This document shows, piece by piece, positions 25,305 through 36,036 of a stretch of 64,000 bases of DNA. The translations under genes were made by a program, and so were the position numbers. The notes under the pieces were generated by a model. That model made no database searches and was not told the DNA's origin. It was given only the letters and a program-made list of their open reading frames with translations. Source of the stretch: an uncultured Eggerthella sp. (GTDB lineage: Bacteria; Actinomycetota; Coriobacteriia; Coriobacteriales; Eggerthellaceae); contig CAUASB010000002.1 in assembly GCA_958431815.1 (NCBI GenBank), positions 62,001 to 126,000 of the forward strand. The letters are read 5' to 3'. Positions within the stretch are counted from its first letter, which is position 1. Each line of letters starts with the position of its first letter.

Positions 25305-26144
25305 CTATTCCTGCGCCACGTATACCACACCATAGGCACCGGGCCCAATATGGGACCCGATCACGAAGCCGATTTGCCGTTTATCGGACAGGTTCATGCC
25401 AGCAGCGGCCAAGCGCTCTTCCATCTTCTCGCAGCTCTTCGTGCCATACGAGTAAATGGGAATGGCGGGAAACGCCTTGTCAGCGGGCTGCTTCGCAATT
25501 GCCTTCATGAGCGCATCCAGGGCGCGCTTGCGCCCTAACACAGCTGTACTAAGGCCAACGGTGCCCTCTTTCGTAAGCACCACCACGGGCTTCAGCTTCG
25601 CCGCTTCACCCAACCGTGCTGCCGCCTTGGGCAAGCGCCCGCCACGCTGCAGGTACTCCAAGGTATCAAGCACGGCAACCAGCTTCACGCGAGGCTTGAA
25701 CCGCTCCACTTCGGCAACGGTCTCCTTGGCGGAAAGCCCCTCGTCGCGCAAAGCGCAGGCATATTCGGCCACCAGGGCAATAACATACGTCGCTGAAAGG
25801 GAGTCAATAACATAAATGCCTTCTTCACCCACCATAGCCTGCGCCAATTTCGCGCTCTGGTACGTGCCGCTCAAAGCCGAAGAAAGTGTGAGGGCAATTA
25901 CTTCGTCCCCTGCTTCACGAGCCGCTCTGAACGCCTCGGCGAACACATGGGGCGAAACCTGAGAGGTTTTAGGGAAGCTACCCGTTTTTTCCAGCAGCTC
26001 ATAGAATGCGTTGCGCTCCAGGTCGATGCCGTCGCGATACTCAACACCGTCGACGCTCGCCAAAAGCGGTAGCACTTCTATGCCTTGCCGTGCAGCCACA
26101 TCGGGCAAAAGATCTGAGCCAGAATCTACGATGATGCGAATCAC
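25305..26144 (-). CDS. DegV-family fatty-acid-binding protein
   Basis: This 279-residue protein belongs to the DegV/FakB family, which binds a fatty acid and can present it to the FakA kinase. It has the N-terminal IRIIVDSGSDLLPDVA, FPKTSQVSPHVF, ALTLSSALSGTYQSA, LDTLEYLQRGGRLPKA and the C-terminal HIGPGAYGVVYV. The start is GTG 26144, with AAGGAG 6 nt upstream; the open frame extends 11 codons further without a ribosome site. No FakA homologue is in the window. Confidence 0.92.
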   Translation of the reverse strand: MIRIIVDSGSDLLPDVAARQGIEVLPLLASVDGVEYRDGIDLERNAFYELLEKTGSFPKTSQVSPHVFAEAFRAAREAGDEVIALTLSSALSGTYQSAKLAQAMVGEEGIYVIDSLSATYVIALVAEYACALRDEGLSAKETVAEVERFKPRVKLVAVLDTLEYLQRGGRLPKAAARLGEAAKLKPVVVLTKEGTVGLSTAVLGRKRALDALMKAIAKQPADKAFPAIPIYSYGTKSCEKMEERLAAAGMNLSDKRQIGFVIGSHIGPGAYGVVYVAQE

Positions 26145-26274
26145 GACAATCTCCTTAGCAGCCGCCTTTTGCGGCAATACCGCATCGCTGGCTTATACAG
26201 CCGATGCGCTTAGTTCTCTTCAAATCAGTGCACTTTGTCCAATAAATGCAGAAGGTAACTCTAGCGCACTTCGG

Positions 26275-26301
26275 GAATTAGTTAGTTTATCTAACTAATT
26301 C
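26275..26301. promoter_or_regulatory. Perfect 11-bp inverted repeat, candidate operator
   Basis: GAATTAGTTAG, a 5-nt TTTAT spacer and the exact complement CTAACTAATTC form an AT-rich dyad in the divergent degV/cysE spacer. There is no T-tract and no gene end nearby, so an operator is likelier than a terminator. Confidence 0.5.
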
Positions 26302-26438
26302 GCCACATATCGGCAATGCAATCTCCATATCGCCATCACGCGCAAGGCACACAGCCCAATTAGACGACTGAACAGCAGGAAGCTCTGCAGCACTTCCCCT
26401 TTAGCCCAAAGGCTTTATTTACCGGTACCTCATTTTCC

Positions 26439-26444
26439 TATAAT
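26439..26444 (+). promoter_or_regulatory. Candidate -10 box of cysE
   Basis: The sequence is a perfect TATAAT. A TTTACC 15 nt upstream could serve as -35. This would leave a leader of about 165 nt. Confidence 0.4.
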
Positions 26445-26613
26445 TCCCATTGTGATTAGGGGATATCGGTACAAGCATCTGCGGAATTAAAAACCTACAA
26501 AAATGGTCGGAATTAGCGGTTCGTGTATTGGAGCGCGCTTCGGTTAACGTTACGATAGGGAAAACAAAAGAGGCGCCACCCGAAGAGGCGCACCACCAAA
26601 GAAAGAGGACCGC

Positions 26614-27525
26614 ATGTTCAACGAAAACCTCGACGCCATTGTCGCCGGCATCGCTAAGAACTACAGCGCCACCGAAATTTTCTTCACCGACCCCGACAGG
26701 CACTTCCCCAACAAGAAGGCCATTATCAACATCATCAAAGATGTGCGCCGCGTGATGTTCCCTCGCTACTTCGGCGACGAAACTCCCACGGGCACCAATC
26801 CCGAGTACTTCATCGGCGAAACGCTTATCCGCATCGAAGATTCGCTGCGCCGCCAGCTGAAGGAAGCGCTGCTGTTCAAGGGTGCCGAAGGCATCAGCGA
26901 AGAAGAAGTGGAAACGCGTGTCGACGAGATTTGCAAGCACTTCTTCGAAAAGCTGCCTGAAATCCAGCGCATCTTGCTCACCGATGTTCAGGCAGCCTTC
27001 GACGGCGACCCTGCCGCCCAGAGCAAGGAAGAGATCATCTTCTCCTACCCGGGCTTCTTCGCCATCTTCGTGTACCGCATCGCCCACGAGCTGTATATGC
27101 AGAAGGTGCCGCTGATTCCCCGCATCATGACCGAATACGCCCACAGCGGCACCGGCGTTGACATCAACGCGGGCGCGCAGATTGGCGAGTACTTTTTCAT
27201 CGACCATGCCACCGGCGTGGTAATCGGCGAAACCACCATCATCGGCAACCATGTGAAGATCTATCAGGGCGTAACCCTGGGTGCCCTTTCCACCCGCGCA
27301 GGCCAGAAGCTTGCTGGCGTGAAGCGCCACCCCACCATCGAAGACAACGTCACCATCTACTCGAACGCCAGCGTTCTTGGCGGCGAAACCGTAGTGGGCG
27401 AAGACACCGTTATCGCAGGCAGCGCCTTCGTAACCGAATCCATTCCCGCCCATTCGCGCGTCAGCCTTGCCAGCCAGAAGGTAAACGTGCGCCAGCCCAA
27501 GAAAAAGCCTGAGGACATGGAATAA
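26614..27525 (+). CDS. cysE: Serine O-acetyltransferase (EpsC/SAT type)
   Basis: This 303-residue enzyme acetylates serine in the first step of cysteine synthesis. The C-terminal left-handed beta-helix of hexapeptide repeats is clear (IGEYFFIDHATGVVIGETTI, then IYQGVTLGALS, VLGGETVVGEDTVIAGSAF), with the catalytic DHATG His. The helical N-terminus of about 160 residues is longer than in E. coli CysE and matches the extended SAT type of anaerobes. AAAGAGGA precedes ATG 26614. cysK is not adjacent. Confidence 0.92.
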   Translation: MFNENLDAIVAGIAKNYSATEIFFTDPDRHFPNKKAIINIIKDVRRVMFPRYFGDETPTGTNPEYFIGETLIRIEDSLRRQLKEALLFKGAEGISEEEVETRVDEICKHFFEKLPEIQRILLTDVQAAFDGDPAAQSKEEIIFSYPGFFAIFVYRIAHELYMQKVPLIPRIMTEYAHSGTGVDINAGAQIGEYFFIDHATGVVIGETTIIGNHVKIYQGVTLGALSTRAGQKLAGVKRHPTIEDNVTIYSNASVLGGETVVGEDTVIAGSAFVTESIPAHSRVSLASQKVNVRQPKKKPEDME

Positions 27526-27682
27526 ACGCAATGCCGTTGCGCGGAAGCCTGATGGCACATCTGAGCTTCAATCGGTTAGGGCGGCACGAAGGGCAGCCCT
27601 TTCCTCTTTCAGCCCAGCTGCACTCATCGGCCTTCCGCTCACTGACTTACTAGTGAATTCCCAACTTTTTATTTTGAAATCA

Positions 27683-27719
27683 AAAAGCCGCTTGATCATC
27701 ACCTAATCAAGCGGCTTTT
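27683..27719. terminator. Bidirectional terminator between cysE and the DUF5662 gene
   Basis: A perfect 14-bp stem (AAAAGCCGCTTGAT/ATCAAGCGGCTTTT) has a 9-nt loop, with T-tracts on both strands. It lies between converging genes. Confidence 0.92.
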
Positions 27720-27733
27720 ACATCTACCCCACC

Positions 27734-28312
27734 CTAAAACTTCGGGGTATTCGGTTCGCGGTATTTGGGCTTTACGATTTCGTTGCGCACACGGCGAAGT
27801 GCTATTTCCTCACCGTCTTCGGCAAGCCACGTGAGCATTCGCTCAAGCAGCGCCTTTGTATCGGGATGCATCAGAATTTCGCCCTTGGCACTCTGTTCGA
27901 GCTTGAAGTACTCAAGCGCACTGGCATCGGTATAGGCACTGCCCTGATACACCTTGCTGGCCGCCATGCGGTCGCAGAACATTTCCACCACATAGCGCGT
28001 TGGCATGGGCTTGCCTTCGAACGTGGCGTCTCGATTGCCCTTCATATCGATCCAATACTCATAGTGATGACGGTTACGGCCCTTATGGTGCAACCAGGCT
28101 GTGGAATAGCCCAAGGCGGCACGCTCCGCCGTGTTAGGGCTTCGATCGCCCTGATAGTAGTTGACGCCAACTCTGAATTCGGTCGGTGAGTATTTCGACA
28201 GGTCGTGCATGATGCCCTGACGATACAGCCCCACCTTGAAACAATGCTGGCATACCAGCACCTTATGATGCGTGATGGTGCGGAAATGCTTCCATGCGTT
28301 GCTCAGCTTCAT
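27734..28312 (-). CDS. DUF5662 family protein
   Basis: This 192-residue protein resembles DUF5662, a family of unknown function rich in His and Asp pairs that recall HD-type metal sites: WKHFRTITHHK, GIMHDLSKYSPTEF, WLHHKGRNRHHYEYW and MFCDRMAASK. I chose ATG 28312 because the conserved part starts there and it lies 1 nt after the stop of the HAD gene, implying coupled translation. A phosphohydrolase-like activity is inference only. Confidence 0.78.
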   Translation of the reverse strand: MKLSNAWKHFRTITHHKVLVCQHCFKVGLYRQGIMHDLSKYSPTEFRVGVNYYQGDRSPNTAERAALGYSTAWLHHKGRNRHHYEYWIDMKGNRDATFEGKPMPTRYVVEMFCDRMAASKVYQGSAYTDASALEYFKLEQSAKGEILMHPDTKALLERMLTWLAEDGEEIALRRVRNEIVKPKYREPNTPKF

Positions 28313-28313
28313 G

Positions 28314-29099
28314 TCAACCTCGAATCCAGCCGAAATGCTTGCAGGCATTCATGATGCCGTCATCGTCGCAGTTCGTCGTAACGTAGTTGGCACGCTGCTT
28401 CAGCACTTCACGGGCGTTGCCCATGGCAATAGAAGTCCATTCGGGAATGAACATGGAAACATCGTTGAATCCATCGCCGAACACCACTACATCTTCATAA
28501 GGGGCTCCCAGCATGTCCATCATACGTTTGATGCCACGCTGCTTGTCCATGGGTTCAATGAAGATGGTGTCAGAGTCATAGCGAACATGCGGCACGCCAT
28601 CCAACGCCCCCGTAGCCTGCACCTCCGGCTCGTCCTCTGCCGAGCAGGGAATATACGCCTTATATATGCAGGTCAGATCATCTATGCGCAAAGTAGGGTC
28701 ATACTCGGTAGGAACGTAGTAGTCGCCTGCTATTTCGGCGAAGTCCTTGCGGGCCGAGTAACGAACCAGCTCGTTAGTGGTGCTTACCGCCCACGGAATG
28801 CCGTTTTCCTCAAGAATATGCAAGCTATGCTTCACAGGCTCCAACGGCAAGCCTTCCATCCACTTCAGTTCGCCGTTAAGCGTTACCGAATAGCCGCCGT
28901 CCGCCACGATGTTCGTGATACCGGCAGAGTCGATGTAATCAACCGCGTTCACCTGCAAGCGACCCGTAGCCAAGGCGATGAAATGCCCCTGCGCACGAAG
29001 CTCATCGAGCGCATCAAGCGTGCTTTGCGGAATAGTGCGCGTTCGCGGCACTGCTAACGTGCCATCGTAATCGAAGAAGAAGTATTTCCTATCCCCCAT
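28314..29099 (-). CDS. HAD-superfamily hydrolase, Cof type
   Basis: This 261-residue phosphatase belongs to the Cof/YidA branch of the HAD superfamily, acting on sugar phosphates or flavin-type substrates. Motif I is FFFDYDGTLAVP (Asp nucleophile), motif II ALATGR, and motifs III/IV DKQRGIKRM and FGDGFNDVSMF. AAGGA stands 7 nt before ATG 29099. The frame remains open upstream but that part belongs to the structured repeat downstream of aspS, so it should not be annotated as coding. It is coupled to the DUF5662 gene. Confidence 0.9.
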   Translation of the reverse strand: MGDRKYFFFDYDGTLAVPRTRTIPQSTLDALDELRAQGHFIALATGRLQVNAVDYIDSAGITNIVADGGYSVTLNGELKWMEGLPLEPVKHSLHILEENGIPWAVSTTNELVRYSARKDFAEIAGDYYVPTEYDPTLRIDDLTCIYKAYIPCSAEDEPEVQATGALDGVPHVRYDSDTIFIEPMDKQRGIKRMMDMLGAPYEDVVVFGDGFNDVSMFIPEWTSIAMGNAREVLKQRANYVTTNCDDDGIMNACKHFGWIRG

Positions 29100-29200
29100 T
29101 GCGCATCCTTTCCTTTTAAGCACCATTCGCAATCGTACCCCACAGGCGCAATTAGGGACAAATAATTTATCTGAGCTCACATTTTTGGATGAAACAGCGA

Positions 29201-29350
29201 GCGAGCCCCTGACGAGTGCAGATGGCGGGAAAGCAGGCGCCAGGCGTGCTTCGCACGTCCAACCCGCTTGAACCGTCAGCTGTGCCGTCAGGGGCTCGCG
29301 CAGCGTCATCACGTTTCGTGCGTCTTGCACCGTTCGACAGAACGGCGCAA
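29201..29350 (-). repeat. Structured 3'-UTR element, family A, copy 1 (after aspS)
   Basis: In aspS orientation it begins 6 nt after the stop with an 11-bp hairpin (TTGCGCCGTTC/GAACGGTGCAA). After a short spacer comes ATGACGCTGCG and a long branched stem with perfect 14-bp outer arms GCGAGCCCCTGACG/CGTCAGGGGCTCGC and an inner CGTGC-GAA-GCACG hairpin. It matches copy 2 over its whole length, 37 codons' worth without indels in the long stem. Confidence 0.85.
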
Positions 29351-29356
29351 TTAGAA

Positions 29357-31135
<1,779 letters not shown>

Positions 31136-31258
31136 GGTAGTGCTTGCTCCTCTTTCCTATCGCTACCAGCTGCCCTGCAAAGCAGCCATTGTTTACTTCG
31201 GTATTCTCACGCAGGCTGCCTACGCAGCCCAGTGCAATAAAGTGCTTTTCGAATTACG

Positions 31259-32563
31259 CTAGCAGCCCAGCGCCTCTGCCAAACCGTCCAATTTCACGGT
31301 TTGCTCTTCATGGGTTGCCATGTTGCGAACCTTGGCAACGCCTTCTGCAACCTCATCAGGGCCCAAAACAACCACCTTGGAAGCAGACAGCTTGTCGGCA
31401 AGCTTGAACTGGCTCTTCAAGCTGCGCTTCTGATGGTCGATCTCGATGTAAAGACCACGGTTGCGCAGATCCTGCGCCACGTTGAACGCAATGGTGCGCG
31501 TGGAATCATCAACACAGGCGATGAACGCATCGGGCACGTTCTCGCTCTCCGCCTTGGCACCCAGCGCCTCCAAAGCCAGCACGCAGCGCTCGTAGCCCAA
31601 TGCAAAGCCCAGGCCCGGAGTATCGCGACCGCCAACCTCTTTGGCAAGCTTGTCATAACGACCGCCGCCGCCGATAGCGTTCTGGCTGCCCATGCCAGTG
31701 TCAACCTGAATCTCGAACACGGTACGCGTGTAGTAGTCAAGGCCGCGAACAAGGCGCGGGTCCTCTACGTAGGCAATGCCAGCTGCGTCAAGATAGCCCT
31801 TCACGGCCTCGTAATGGGCGCGGCAATCGTCGCACAGGTAATCGGTGATCTTTGGAGCATCCTCCATCACCTCATGGCAGTGCTCGTTCTTGCAGTCGAA
31901 CGCGCGAAGCGGGTTCAGGTCAGCACGATGGTTGCATTCGTCGCACAGCTCTTCGGAGTGCTGGTGGATGAACTCGCGCACCAGTTCACGGTATGCCGGA
32001 CGGCATTTCTCGCAGCCCATGGAATTCAGGAGCAGACGGGTTTCCGCTGCCGGAATGCCAATGGCCTCGTAGAAACGCATCAGCATGATGATGGCCTCAG
32101 CGTCTACCGTCGGCGCATCGGCACCCAAGCATTCCACACCTACCTGGCGGAACTGGCGCAAACGGCCCTTCTGCGGCCGCTCCGCACGAAACATCGGACC
32201 AGCGTACATGAGCTTTGCCGGAGCACCGCCTTGCGGAACCAAGTCGTGCTGAACCACGGCGCGCACTACGCCAGCAGTGCCTTCAGGACGCAGCGAAAGA
32301 CGGCTCTTAGACTTCAACGATTCACCCGCAAGCAGCTTTTCCATGTTGCCGCCCGAAACAACGGTGAACATTTCCTTGGAAACAACATCGGTAGACTGCC
32401 CGATGCCGCGCACGAACAAGTCGGTCTGCTCGAACAGCGGGGTTTCTACCGGCTGATAGCCGCAACGACCGAAAATCTCAAACGCGGTTTGGCGGAAGTA
32501 GTCCCAAAACCGCACATCATCAGGGAGAAGATCGAAGGTTCCCTCAGGTGCTTTCACTGCCAT
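31259..32563 (-). CDS. hisS: Histidyl-tRNA synthetase
   Basis: This 434-residue class II synthetase charges tRNA-His. It has the family start KAPEGTFDLLP, motif 2 region LSLRPEGTAGVVRA and MYAGPMFRAERPQKGRLRQF, the histidine-binding loops LVRGLDYYTRTVFEI and GGGGRYD, and a C-terminal anticodon domain. The middle contains a CxxC-rich stretch (CEKC, CDEC, CDDC), seen in some HisRS. ATG 32563 matches the family N-terminus; a TTG 11 codons upstream with AGGAG close by is an alternative. It is likely co-transcribed with aspS. Confidence 0.95.
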   Translation of the reverse strand: MAVKAPEGTFDLLPDDVRFWDYFRQTAFEIFGRCGYQPVETPLFEQTDLFVRGIGQSTDVVSKEMFTVVSGGNMEKLLAGESLKSKSRLSLRPEGTAGVVRAVVQHDLVPQGGAPAKLMYAGPMFRAERPQKGRLRQFRQVGVECLGADAPTVDAEAIIMLMRFYEAIGIPAAETRLLLNSMGCEKCRPAYRELVREFIHQHSEELCDECNHRADLNPLRAFDCKNEHCHEVMEDAPKITDYLCDDCRAHYEAVKGYLDAAGIAYVEDPRLVRGLDYYTRTVFEIQVDTGMGSQNAIGGGGRYDKLAKEVGGRDTPGLGFALGYERCVLALEALGAKAESENVPDAFIACVDDSTRTIAFNVAQDLRNRGLYIEIDHQKRSLKSQFKLADKLSASKVVVLGPDEVAEGVAKVRNMATHEEQTVKLDGLAEALGC

Positions 32564-32645
32564 ATGCTCTGTGTTGCTCTCTTTCAAACTCGCCAAAGCA
32601 CTCCTGTGCCTGTAACCGCCCTATTATAGCGCTGCATCCGCATAC

Positions 32646-32684
32646 AAAAAAGGCGCATAGCGGAACAAACACCGTTATGCGCCT
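32646..32684 (-). terminator. Rho-independent terminator of leuB
   Basis: On the minus strand AGGCGCATA and TATGCGCCT form a 9-bp stem followed by TTTTT. It comes about 200 nt after the leuB stop, so a structured repeat is included in the 3' UTR. Confidence 0.85.
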
Positions 32685-32705
32685 CCCAAATGAAATACGA
32701 ACTCC

Positions 32706-32881
32706 GCGCATCTGCCAGTGCGTCAGCGAGGCCCAGCCCGGTGTCCCAAGCTCACAAGGTTCACGGGCGTAGCACACTGCGCTACGTAAGCTCGCGAAAT
32801 CGCGCGAAGATGGGGTTCCCAGCTGGGCCGCAGCGTCATAGCGTCTCTTGCAAATCAGCGCCGTTCGGCCAAACGTCGCAA
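32706..32881 (-). repeat. Structured 3'-UTR element, family B, copy 3 (after leuB)
   Basis: In leuB orientation it begins 4 nt after the stop with the shared small hairpin (TTGCGACGTTT...GAACGGCGC). Then come GCAAGAGACGCTATGACGC and a long stem with outer arms GGCCCAGC/GCTGGGCC and an inner CGTAGC/GCTACG hairpin. It lies between the stop codon and the terminator. Its stop-proximal module matches family A; the long stem matches copy 4. Confidence 0.8.
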
Positions 32882-32885
32882 TACG

Positions 32886-33995
32886 TTACAGATGAGCAAC
32901 TACCAGATCGCCCATAGCAACCGTGCCCACTACCTTGTCGGCAGGAGTGGTTGCATCCTTCAGGTCGCCCGTGCGCCAGCCCTCGTCGAGCACTTCGGTA
33001 ATGGCGCGCTGGATGTCGTCGGCTGCCTCACCCATGTCGAAGCTGTAGCGCAGCATCATGCCAACCGACATGATCTGGGCAAGCGGGTTCGCAATGCCCT
33101 GGCCGGCAATATCAGGGGCGCTGCCGTGGCTAGGCTCGTACAGCGCAACGCCGTCGCCCAAGGAAGCGCTGGCAAGCATGCCCAAAGAACCGGTGATCTG
33201 TGCCGCTTCATCGGAAAGGATGTCGCCGAACATATTCTCGGTAACCACCACGTCGAAATCGGCGGGACGGTTGATCAGCTGCATAGCCGTGTTATCTACC
33301 AGCAAGTCCTCAAGCTCAACCTCAGGGTACTCCTCGTCGTGTACGCGATGCACGATCTCACGCCACATGCGGGACGTTTCCAGAACATTGCGCTTGTCAA
33401 CGCTCGTTACCTTGTTCTTGCGCTTGCGAGCCGCCTCAAAAGCCTGGCGTGCAATACGCTCAACCTCGTACTCGCGGTACTCCAGCATGTCGTAAGCGCG
33501 CTGACCCTTGCCGCCGTTTGCGCCTGCGCCCTCTTCGTCGTAGAAGCGCTCACGCTTGCCGAAGTACAAGCCACCGGTAAGCTCGCGAACGATCATCATG
33601 TCAACGCCGTCGATAACCTCGGGCTTCAATGTGGAGGCATCTGCCAAGGCGTTGAAGATCTGAACCGGACGCAGGTTGGTGTACAGGCCCAGAGCCTTGC
33701 GAATGCCCAACAGGCCCTGTTCAGGGCGCGGAGCGTTCGGGTCGGTGGTGTCCCACTTCGGGCCACCTACCGCAGCAAGCAGAACCGCATCCGATGCGTT
33801 GGCGGCATCGAGCGTTGCCTGAGGCAGCGCTTCGCCCGTTGCATCGATGGCGCAACCGCCGATAAGGGCATCTTCGCACGCGAAGTCGACATCGTACTTC
33901 TTGCCTACGGCATTCAGCACCTTTACGCCTTCGGCCATGATTTCGGGGCCGATGCCGTCACCGGGCAACGTGCAGATCTTATACGTCTTGGTCAT
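32886..33995 (-). CDS. leuB: 3-isopropylmalate dehydrogenase
   Basis: This 369-residue enzyme oxidises and decarboxylates 3-isopropylmalate in leucine synthesis. It has the N-terminal LPGDGIGPEIMAE, LLGIRKALGLYTNLRP, VRELTGGLYFG, DKRNVLETSRMWRE and the NAD-site segment YEPSHGSAPDIAGQGIANPL. leuD and leuC lie beyond an oppositely oriented LuxR gene, so leuB has its own promoter. Its 3' UTR contains a structured repeat and a terminator. Confidence 0.96.
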   Translation of the reverse strand: MTKTYKICTLPGDGIGPEIMAEGVKVLNAVGKKYDVDFACEDALIGGCAIDATGEALPQATLDAANASDAVLLAAVGGPKWDTTDPNAPRPEQGLLGIRKALGLYTNLRPVQIFNALADASTLKPEVIDGVDMMIVRELTGGLYFGKRERFYDEEGAGANGGKGQRAYDMLEYREYEVERIARQAFEAARKRKNKVTSVDKRNVLETSRMWREIVHRVHDEEYPEVELEDLLVDNTAMQLINRPADFDVVVTENMFGDILSDEAAQITGSLGMLASASLGDGVALYEPSHGSAPDIAGQGIANPLAQIMSVGMMLRYSFDMGEAADDIQRAITEVLDEGWRTGDLKDATTPADKVVGTVAMGDLVVAHL

Positions 33996-34114
33996 AGTGA
34001 AATCCTCTTTCAGCTAAAAACAGTTCGAAACGATATTACCGCACGAAGGAATTGCCCTGCAGAAAAACTCGCCAAGACAGGCATGCAAGGCGGCTCAACC
34101 GAAATGTAATAAAT

Positions 34115-34130
34115 TTGGTACATATGCCAA
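34115..34130. promoter_or_regulatory. Candidate operator between leuB and the LuxR gene
   Basis: TTGG and CCAA flank an 8-nt TACATATG centre within AAATTTGG/CCAATTT, in the divergent spacer. The dyad is short and the assignment tentative. Confidence 0.3.
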
Positions 34131-34211
34131 TTTAACCCTTTCGGCGCAAATCCTTGATGCTATAAAACAAGGTAGACGCGCAAAAAGCACGCGCCGCGAA
34201 GGGAGGCCGCC

Positions 34212-35879
34212 ATGAAAACCCCGAACGACAAACGCCTGGTATTTGGGGCAATGGCACTGTTTTTCTTCGTGTTCCTGGAATCCACGTTATTCTTTCAAAC
34301 GTCCCTAGGCATGATCGTCGGCTCCGCAGCAGGAAGCCTTCTGCAATTTCCCATACAAGGTGCAAGCGCCTTGGGCCTTCTGCTGTTTTCCGCGTTGAAT
34401 CGCATCACGGCGCCACGCATCCGCTCTACCGCAGTCGGATTCCTGACCCTGCTTGGCATTGCAAGCCTTGCCTGTGCGGCAGGTGGAACCTCGCAAGCCT
34501 TATTGGTAGGCGCTGGCTGCGTTGCGTTTTTCCTTATCGGTCTTGCCGGTGGTGCCGTATATTGGGCAGCATGCAATCACTTGCGAACAAGCGCGCACTT
34601 CGCAACATACATTGGAGCAAGTCATGCCTTGGGCATTGTTGCCCAAATCCCGTTCTTCAGTCTTACCACCAATCGCTTTGGGGAAGCGCTGCTACTTTCG
34701 GCAAGTATCGTGACCTTGGGCATCGTTGTTGCGAAGGTATGGCCCGAGCCAACCACAGCACGGCGAATGGCCGCGTGGCAAGCAGGGTCGCAAAACGGAC
34801 GCATCGTCCCCTACCCCAAGCTTGGCTGGAAGCTCGACCATCTTTCACCGCGCGCCGCCGCGGCAGCACTGGTAGCACTCGTGCTGCTGTTCGCCACCCT
34901 TTTCAACACGCTGTACTGCCTGGTCGAACCTGGACAGCCTTGGACCAGCCAATACTCCGAAGTTGTTCCCCGCATCATAATCTCCCTGGGAGGCCTGGTA
35001 GCAGGCATCTTGTTCGATGCCCAACGAGCACGCTTTGCCGGCGTCACCATGTTTTGGGTAGCCATCCTCTCCATCGCTGCCATTTTCGGCATGCAGGCGG
35101 GAATGCCTGAATACGCAGGCGAAGCCGTGTTCTTCTTTGGGTCGGGCATGTTCATCACGTTCTACACCTCGACCTTTATCTGGATTGCGCCTTATCTAAA
35201 GGCGCCGGCGCTTTGGTCGAGCATGGGACGCGCCATCAGCAACATCACCGCCATCGCCATCGGCGCGCCCGCGCTGCTGGTTATCCAGTCAAGCAACCCC
35301 GTTGCCATCACGGCGGCAATGCTGCCGTTGCTCATAGGCATTAACGCCCTGCTCTTCGTTTTGGGCATGCTCGATTTGCGCACACCTGGCACTTCATCGT
35401 TGAACGATGACAACGTCCAAGCCAAACAACCCGCACGCGATGCCGCACCAATGCAGGCGCAGCATTGCGACAAGGCCCAACAGTGCGAAGAAACGCTCCA
35501 ATGCAGCGCGTTCCACAAGGGGCAAACGCTACGCACAGAAGACCGCTCCCCCGCAGAAAGCACCGTTACCGGCTCTCCAACAAAAACAGAACACCAGTCC
35601 GAGCCAAAAGCAGAACAACAGACACGCATAGAGCAAGCACCGGAAAGCAACAAGGAACACAGCTTCGAAGATCGCCTTTCCGCGTTCGCCCAGCGCTACG
35701 ACCTCACCCCGCGCGAATGCGATGCCGTCGCTTTGGTCGTTTGCAGCGAAGATGCACTCAAACAGCTCGCCGAGGCTATGGGCGTTTCGCTCCGCACGTT
35801 GCAGAAGCACCTGACCTCGATATACAAGAAAACCGACACGCAATCGCGCGCCGGTTTAACGAAGCTGTTCTGGGAGTAG
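34212..35879 (+). CDS. Membrane-bound LuxR-type transcriptional regulator
   Basis: This 555-residue protein has an N-terminal membrane domain of about 10-12 helices (residues 1-395) resembling a major-facilitator-like fold. A hydrophilic linker rich in Gln, Glu and Ala follows (396-485), then a C-terminal LuxR/GerE HTH (LTPRECDAVALVVCSEDA, LAEAMGVSLRTLQKHLTSIY). Such membrane-anchored LuxR proteins are numerous in Eggerthellaceae and are thought to sense small molecules at the membrane. GGGAGG precedes ATG 34212. It interrupts the leu gene group and points away from leuB, so regulation of leu genes is possible but not shown. Confidence 0.88.
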   Translation: MKTPNDKRLVFGAMALFFFVFLESTLFFQTSLGMIVGSAAGSLLQFPIQGASALGLLLFSALNRITAPRIRSTAVGFLTLLGIASLACAAGGTSQALLVGAGCVAFFLIGLAGGAVYWAACNHLRTSAHFATYIGASHALGIVAQIPFFSLTTNRFGEALLLSASIVTLGIVVAKVWPEPTTARRMAAWQAGSQNGRIVPYPKLGWKLDHLSPRAAAAALVALVLLFATLFNTLYCLVEPGQPWTSQYSEVVPRIIISLGGLVAGILFDAQRARFAGVTMFWVAILSIAAIFGMQAGMPEYAGEAVFFFGSGMFITFYTSTFIWIAPYLKAPALWSSMGRAISNITAIAIGAPALLVIQSSNPVAITAAMLPLLIGINALLFVLGMLDLRTPGTSSLNDDNVQAKQPARDAAPMQAQHCDKAQQCEETLQCSAFHKGQTLRTEDRSPAESTVTGSPTKTEHQSEPKAEQQTRIEQAPESNKEHSFEDRLSAFAQRYDLTPRECDAVALVVCSEDALKQLAEAMGVSLRTLQKHLTSIYKKTDTQSRAGLTKLFWE

Positions 35880-35964
35880 CGCCGAGCTTCATGCTGCACC
35901 AACAAACCATGCCCAACCCGGCATAGCCATCGGGAAAACGCTCTTCTTCCTTGGCCGCAAAGAA

Positions 35965-36001
35965 AAAGGCTCTCTTGATCTCTGGGATCAAGAGAGCCTT
36001 T
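35965..36001. terminator. Bidirectional terminator between the LuxR gene and leuD
   Basis: A perfect 16-bp stem (AAAGGCTCTCTTGATC and its complement) has a 5-nt loop between converging genes. Confidence 0.9.
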
Positions 36002-36036
36002 ACGAATAGCCCAACGTGCATTCGGCAAAACGCTCG

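Larger units (their letters stand above)
26145..26613. other. Intergenic region between degV-like gene and cysE
   Basis: This is a 469-nt divergent spacer without a recognisable gene. It contains a perfect 27-bp palindrome at 26275-26301, a TATAAT box at 26439-26444 and about 165 nt of cysE leader. The leader shows a short GAGGCGCC/GGCGC repeat just before the ribosome site but no T-box or SAM-riboswitch consensus that I can see. Confidence 0.5.

Noticed and set aside
26445..26613. Riboswitch or T-box in the cysE leader
   Set aside because: No T-box core sequence, SAM-box or other aptamer consensus is visible; only a short GC-rich repeat near the ribosome site.
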